A stretch of 8,345 nt of DNA from Variovorax sp. (GTDB taxonomy: Bacteria > Pseudomonadota > Gammaproteobacteria > Burkholderiales > Burkholderiaceae_C). Positions 6,248 through 8,345 of this stretch are shown piece after piece (within the stretch, counting starts at the first letter, position 1; each line of letters begins with the position of its first letter). The DNA lies in assembly GCA_028292145.1 (NCBI GenBank), contig JAQGMX010000145.1, forward strand, positions 1-8,345, read 5' to 3'. The position numbers and the translations under genes are program-made. The notes under the pieces were generated by a model. It ran no database searches. It was not told where the DNA came from and worked only from the letters and a program-made list of their open reading frames with translations.

Positions 6248-7268
6248 AAGCCGCCTTGGACGCTTTGGCGGCAGCCACCACCGGCGCCTTCTCTTCCTCC
6301 ACCAGCAGTGGCCGGCGCGCATAGCGCTGCGCTAGCACGGCGCACACCATCAGCTGCATTTGATGGAAGAGCATCAGCGGCAGCACGATGGCGCCGACGG
6401 CAGGCGCGGCGAACAGCACGTGCGCCATCGGAATGCCGCTCGCCAGGCTCTTCTTCGAGCCGCAGAACACGATCGTGATCTCGTCTTCCTTGTTGAAACC
6501 CAGCTTGCGCGCGGCGAAGGTCGTGATCGTCAGGGCCAGCGCGAGCAGGATTGCCAGCACGCCGAAGAGCCCCGCGAGCGCCGTCAGCGGCACCTGCTTC
6601 CACAAACCCTCGATCACGGCGGCGCTGAAGGCGGTGTAGACCACCAGCAGCACCGAGCTGCGATCGACCAGCGTCAGCGACTTGGCATGGCGCTTGACCC
6701 ATTTGCCGATCAGCGGGCGCATCAGGTGGCCGACGACGAAAGGCGCCATCAGCTGCAGCAGGATCTGGCCGATGGCGCTGAGCGACGACGAGGAAGAGCC
6801 GCCGGTCGACAGCAGCACGCCGACCAGCAACGGCGTCACGAACACCCCCAGCAATGTCGAAGCCGATGCGCTGCAGATCGCCGCCGGAATGTTGCCGCGC
6901 GCCAGCGACGTAAATGCGATGGCCGACTGCACCGTTGCAGGCAGCACGCAGAGGTACAACACGCCGGTGTAGAGCGCCGGCGTCACCAGCGGCGAAAGAA
7001 TCGGCTTCAGGATCAGCCCGAGCACCGGGAACATCAGGAAAGTGCAAGAAAACACCAGCAGATGCAGCCGCCAGTGCCCCACGCCGGCCAGCACGGCTTC
7101 GCTCGACAGCTTGGCGCCGTGCATGAAGAACAGCAGGCCGATGGCGAAGGTGGTGAGCCAGCCGAAGTAGACCGCCGTCTGGCCCGATGCGGGCAAGACG
7201 GTGGCGAGCGCGACGGTCGTGACCAGCGCGAGGGTGAAGTTGTCGGGGAGGAAGCGTGAACGGACCAT
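6246..7268 (-). CDS. YfeH-type SBF-like transporter (bile acid:sodium symporter superfamily)
   Basis: This is a 340-residue polytopic inner-membrane protein with about ten hydrophobic segments (roughly 11-27, 33-51, 69-90, 97-115, 133-153, 164-183, 203-222, 229-252, 283-301 and 303-313). Diagnostic stretches of the YfeH/SBF-like family are VQSAIAFTSLARGN at 113-126 and DEITIVFCGSKKSLASG at 262-278. The family is related to the sodium/bile acid and arsenite (ACR3) carriers, but the substrate of the YfeH branch is not established. A run of five serines (158-162) lies in a loop between helices. The last 20 residues form an Ala/Lys/Glu-rich polar tail. ATG at 7268 is the first start giving the typical N-terminus; no clear ribosome binding site precedes it. 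The gene is divergent from a LysR regulator, which probably controls it, and converges with the phosphate transporter 4 bases away. A role with the ABC operon is not indicated. Confidence 0.9.
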   Translation of the reverse strand: MVRSRFLPDNFTLALVTTVALATVLPASGQTAVYFGWLTTFAIGLLFFMHGAKLSSEAVLAGVGHWRLHLLVFSCTFLMFPVLGLILKPILSPLVTPALYTGVLYLCVLPATVQSAIAFTSLARGNIPAAICSASASTLLGVFVTPLLVGVLLSTGGSSSSSLSAIGQILLQLMAPFVVGHLMRPLIGKWVKRHAKSLTLVDRSSVLLVVYTAFSAAVIEGLWKQVPLTALAGLFGVLAILLALALTITTFAARKLGFNKEDEITIVFCGSKKSLASGIPMAHVLFAAPAVGAIVLPLMLFHQMQLMVCAVLAQRYARRPLLVEEEKAPVVAAAKASKAA

Positions 7269-7291
7269 GCTGCGATTGGACCGAAAGCCGC

Positions 7292-7314
7292 GATAAAAGA
7301 GAAATGGATTTATC
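7292..7314. promoter_or_regulatory. Candidate LysR-type operator, GATAAA-N11-TTTATC
   Basis: A perfect inverted repeat, GATAAA (7292-7297) and TTTATC (7309-7314), is separated by 11 bases in the gap between the divergent transporter and LysR genes. Spaced dyads in such gaps are the usual recognition sites of LysR-type regulators. The left arm overlaps the predicted -10 of the transporter promoter, so binding could directly affect transcription. A second smaller dyad, ATCA-N5-TGAT (7317-7329), lies beside it. The site is read from sequence; binding is inferred. Confidence 0.5.
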
Positions 7315-7321
7315 TGATCAA
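7293..7321 (-). promoter_or_regulatory. Candidate promoter of the YfeH-type transporter
   Basis: On the minus strand TTGATC (7321-7316, 4 of 6 matches to -35) is followed after exactly 17 bases by TTTTAT (7298-7293, 4 of 6 matches to -10). Transcription would begin near 7286, giving a leader of about 18 bases before ATG 7268. The hexamers are only moderate, as expected for an activator-dependent promoter. Confidence 0.45.
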
Positions 7322-7323
7322 TT

Positions 7324-7329
7324 TATGAT
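7324..7329 (+). promoter_or_regulatory. Candidate -10 element of the LysR gene (possibly leaderless)
   Basis: TATGAT matches TATAAT in 5 of 6 positions. No recognisable -35 lies 15-18 bases upstream. A start about 7 bases downstream would fall at 7336-7337, next to ATG 7338, which also lacks a ribosome binding site, so the transcript could be leaderless. The element lies within the second dyad at 7317-7329, which would allow autoregulation. Confidence 0.35.
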
Positions 7330-7337
7330 TTCACTGC

Positions 7338-8255
7338 ATGAATATCAGTCTTCGTCAGCTTCGTGTCTTTCTCGCCGCCGCGCAGGAACGCAACTTCAGC
7401 CGCGCCGGTCAGGCCGTCGGGCTGACGCAGCCTGCGGTGAGCCGCTCGATCCTCGAACTCGAATCGCAGCTCGGACTGAAGCTGCTCGACCGCACGACGC
7501 GCGAGGTCGTACTGACCGAGGCCGGCCAGTCGCTGGCGGCGCGCTTGCCACGTGTTCTGGACGAGCTCGACCAGACCCTGCTCGACGTGCAAGGTCTGGC
7601 CAGCGCGCGGCGCGGCAAGGTTCGCGTCGCGAGCAGCCCGACGCTGTCCGCCAATCTGATGCCGACCTGCATCGCCGCCTGCGCCGCGCAGGAGCCCGAT
7701 ATCGAGCTCGTGCTGCTCGACCGCGTTCAACAGGACGCACTCGACAGCGTGCGCGGCGGCGAGGTCGATTTCGGCGTGGTGATCGAGCCGTCGTCCTGCG
7801 ACGACCTGACGGTGGAGACGATCCTCAGCGAACCGTTCGTGCTGGTGGTGCCGCAAAACCACGCGCTGGCACGGTCGGCGAGCGTGGCTTGGTCGGATCT
7901 GCAGGGCCGGGCGCTTGTGCTGCTGGACCATTCGTCAGGCAGTCGGCGGCTGATCGACCAGGCGCTGACCGATCACGGCGTCCAGGCGACCGTCGCGCAG
8001 CAGCTCGGCCATCCGACGACGGTGTTCCGCATGGTCGAGGCCGGCATCGGGATCAGCGTGATGCCGATGCTTTCCGTCACGCCAGGCAGTCTGGGTGCGC
8101 TGGTCGCACTGCCGCTGCTGCCGCGCGTGGAGCGCCGCGTGATGCTGGTGCACCGGCGCAACCGCGCGCCGTCGCCGCTCGCACAGCGCGTGTGGCGACT
8201 GATCGGCGAAGTGGCGAGAGAGGCAGCGGCGGCTCCGCCCGAGACTACAGCGTGA
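7338..8255 (+). CDS. LysR-family transcriptional regulator
   Basis: This 305-residue regulator has the standard LysR layout. The N-terminal winged helix-turn-helix starts LRQLRVF and contains NFSRAGQAVGLTQPAVSRSI at 19-38, then LESQLGLKLLDRTTR to residue 55. A linker helix runs to about 88. The effector-binding domain (about 90-297) is of the periplasmic-binding-protein type, with GKVRVASSPTLSANLMP near its start, FGVVIEP near the middle and MVEAGIGISVMP towards the end. ATG 7338 gives the canonical N-terminus; no Shine-Dalgarno precedes it. It is divergent from the YfeH-type transporter across 69 bases carrying a dyad, so that gene is the likeliest target, together with its own promoter. The effector is unknown. 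Its 3' end overlaps by 11 bases the convergent quinone oxidoreductase gene. Family assignment is firm; regulon and effector are inferred or unknown. Confidence 0.95.
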   Translation: MNISLRQLRVFLAAAQERNFSRAGQAVGLTQPAVSRSILELESQLGLKLLDRTTREVVLTEAGQSLAARLPRVLDELDQTLLDVQGLASARRGKVRVASSPTLSANLMPTCIAACAAQEPDIELVLLDRVQQDALDSVRGGEVDFGVVIEPSSCDDLTVETILSEPFVLVVPQNHALARSASVAWSDLQGRALVLLDHSSGSRRLIDQALTDHGVQATVAQQLGHPTTVFRMVEAGIGISVMPMLSVTPGSLGALVALPLLPRVERRVMLVHRRNRAPSPLAQRVWRLIGEVAREAAAAPPETTA

Positions 8256-8345
8256 GGATCGTGCAGCCCGTGGTCTTGCGCGCCTCGAGGTCGCGGTGCG
8301 CCTGCTGCACGTCGTCGAGCGCGTAGCGCTGGTCGATCGGGATCT
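8245..8345 (-). CDS. NADPH:quinone oxidoreductase (zeta-crystallin/Qor type), C-terminal fragment
   Basis: Only the last 32 residues are inside the window; the gene continues past position 8345. Read from the right edge, the minus strand gives YALDDVQQAHRDLEARKTTG followed by CTILTL and a TAG stop at 8247-8245. This is the conserved tail of the medium-chain dehydrogenase/reductase quinone oxidoreductases, which reduce quinones with NADPH in the cytoplasm; the AHRDLEARKTTG segment is highly characteristic. The stop lies inside the last codons of the convergent LysR gene, so the two coding regions overlap by 11 bases at 8245-8255. The catalytic and NADPH-binding parts cannot be judged because they are outside the window. 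Confidence 0.88.
   Translation of the reverse strand, partial: IPIDQRYALDDVQQAHRDLEARKTTGCTILTL

Noticed and set aside
4889..6324. Long open frames on both strands (about 477 codons each) over the Na/Pi transporter
   Set aside because: Both are low-complexity Arg/His/Gln/Asp-rich translations typical of out-of-frame reading in GC-rich coding DNA. The Na/Pi frame explains the region fully.
7256..8326. Plus-strand 356-codon open frame overlapping the LysR gene
   Set aside because: It is a shifted-frame shadow rich in Arg and Ala. The LysR frame has a complete helix-turn-helix and effector domain.

Overview
The window is a high-GC stretch (about two thirds G+C by eye) in which genes fill almost all the space. 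The gene families, the GC-driven codon use and the protein flavours fit a betaproteobacterium of the Burkholderiales, most likely Comamonadaceae (Variovorax-like). That placement is judgement from sequence style; there is no rRNA or marker gene here to prove it. No mobile element, CRISPR array, tRNA or rRNA is visible.

Region 1 (1-4537) is one tightly packed forward operon. It encodes a secreted solute-binding protein, two ABC permeases, a TOBE-domain ABC ATPase and a cytoplasmic GpdQ/CpdA-like metallophosphodiesterase. Every junction overlaps: a TTGA at 1044, an ATGA at 1835, an 11-base overlap at 2625 and an ATGA at 3713. The first permease starts at a TTG codon. The transporter belongs to the Fe(III)/polyamine/2-aminoethylphosphonate group of ABC importers, but its ligand cannot be read from sequence. 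The coupled phosphodiesterase suggests that the cargo is an organic phosphodiester (glycerophosphodiester-like) or related organophosphorus compound, split after entry.

Region 2 (4577-6241) follows after 39 bases on the same strand. It is a Na+/phosphate cotransporter-family protein with a C-terminal PhoU-like domain (NptA/YjbB type). With region 1 it makes a plausible set: import, intracellular hydrolysis, then balancing of the released phosphate. This is the most interesting idea in the window, but it rests on gene order and family knowledge only.

Region 3 (6246-8345) is organised separately. A YfeH-type (SBF-like/bile acid:sodium symporter superfamily) membrane transporter lies on the minus strand, tail to tail with the phosphate transporter. 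A LysR-type regulator is divergent from it across a 69-base AT-rich gap. That gap holds a perfect GATAAA-N11-TTTATC inverted repeat overlapping a good candidate promoter for the transporter. The last 101 bases hold the C-terminal end of a minus-strand quinone oxidoreductase (zeta-crystallin/Qor type), whose 3' end overlaps the regulator's by 11 bases.
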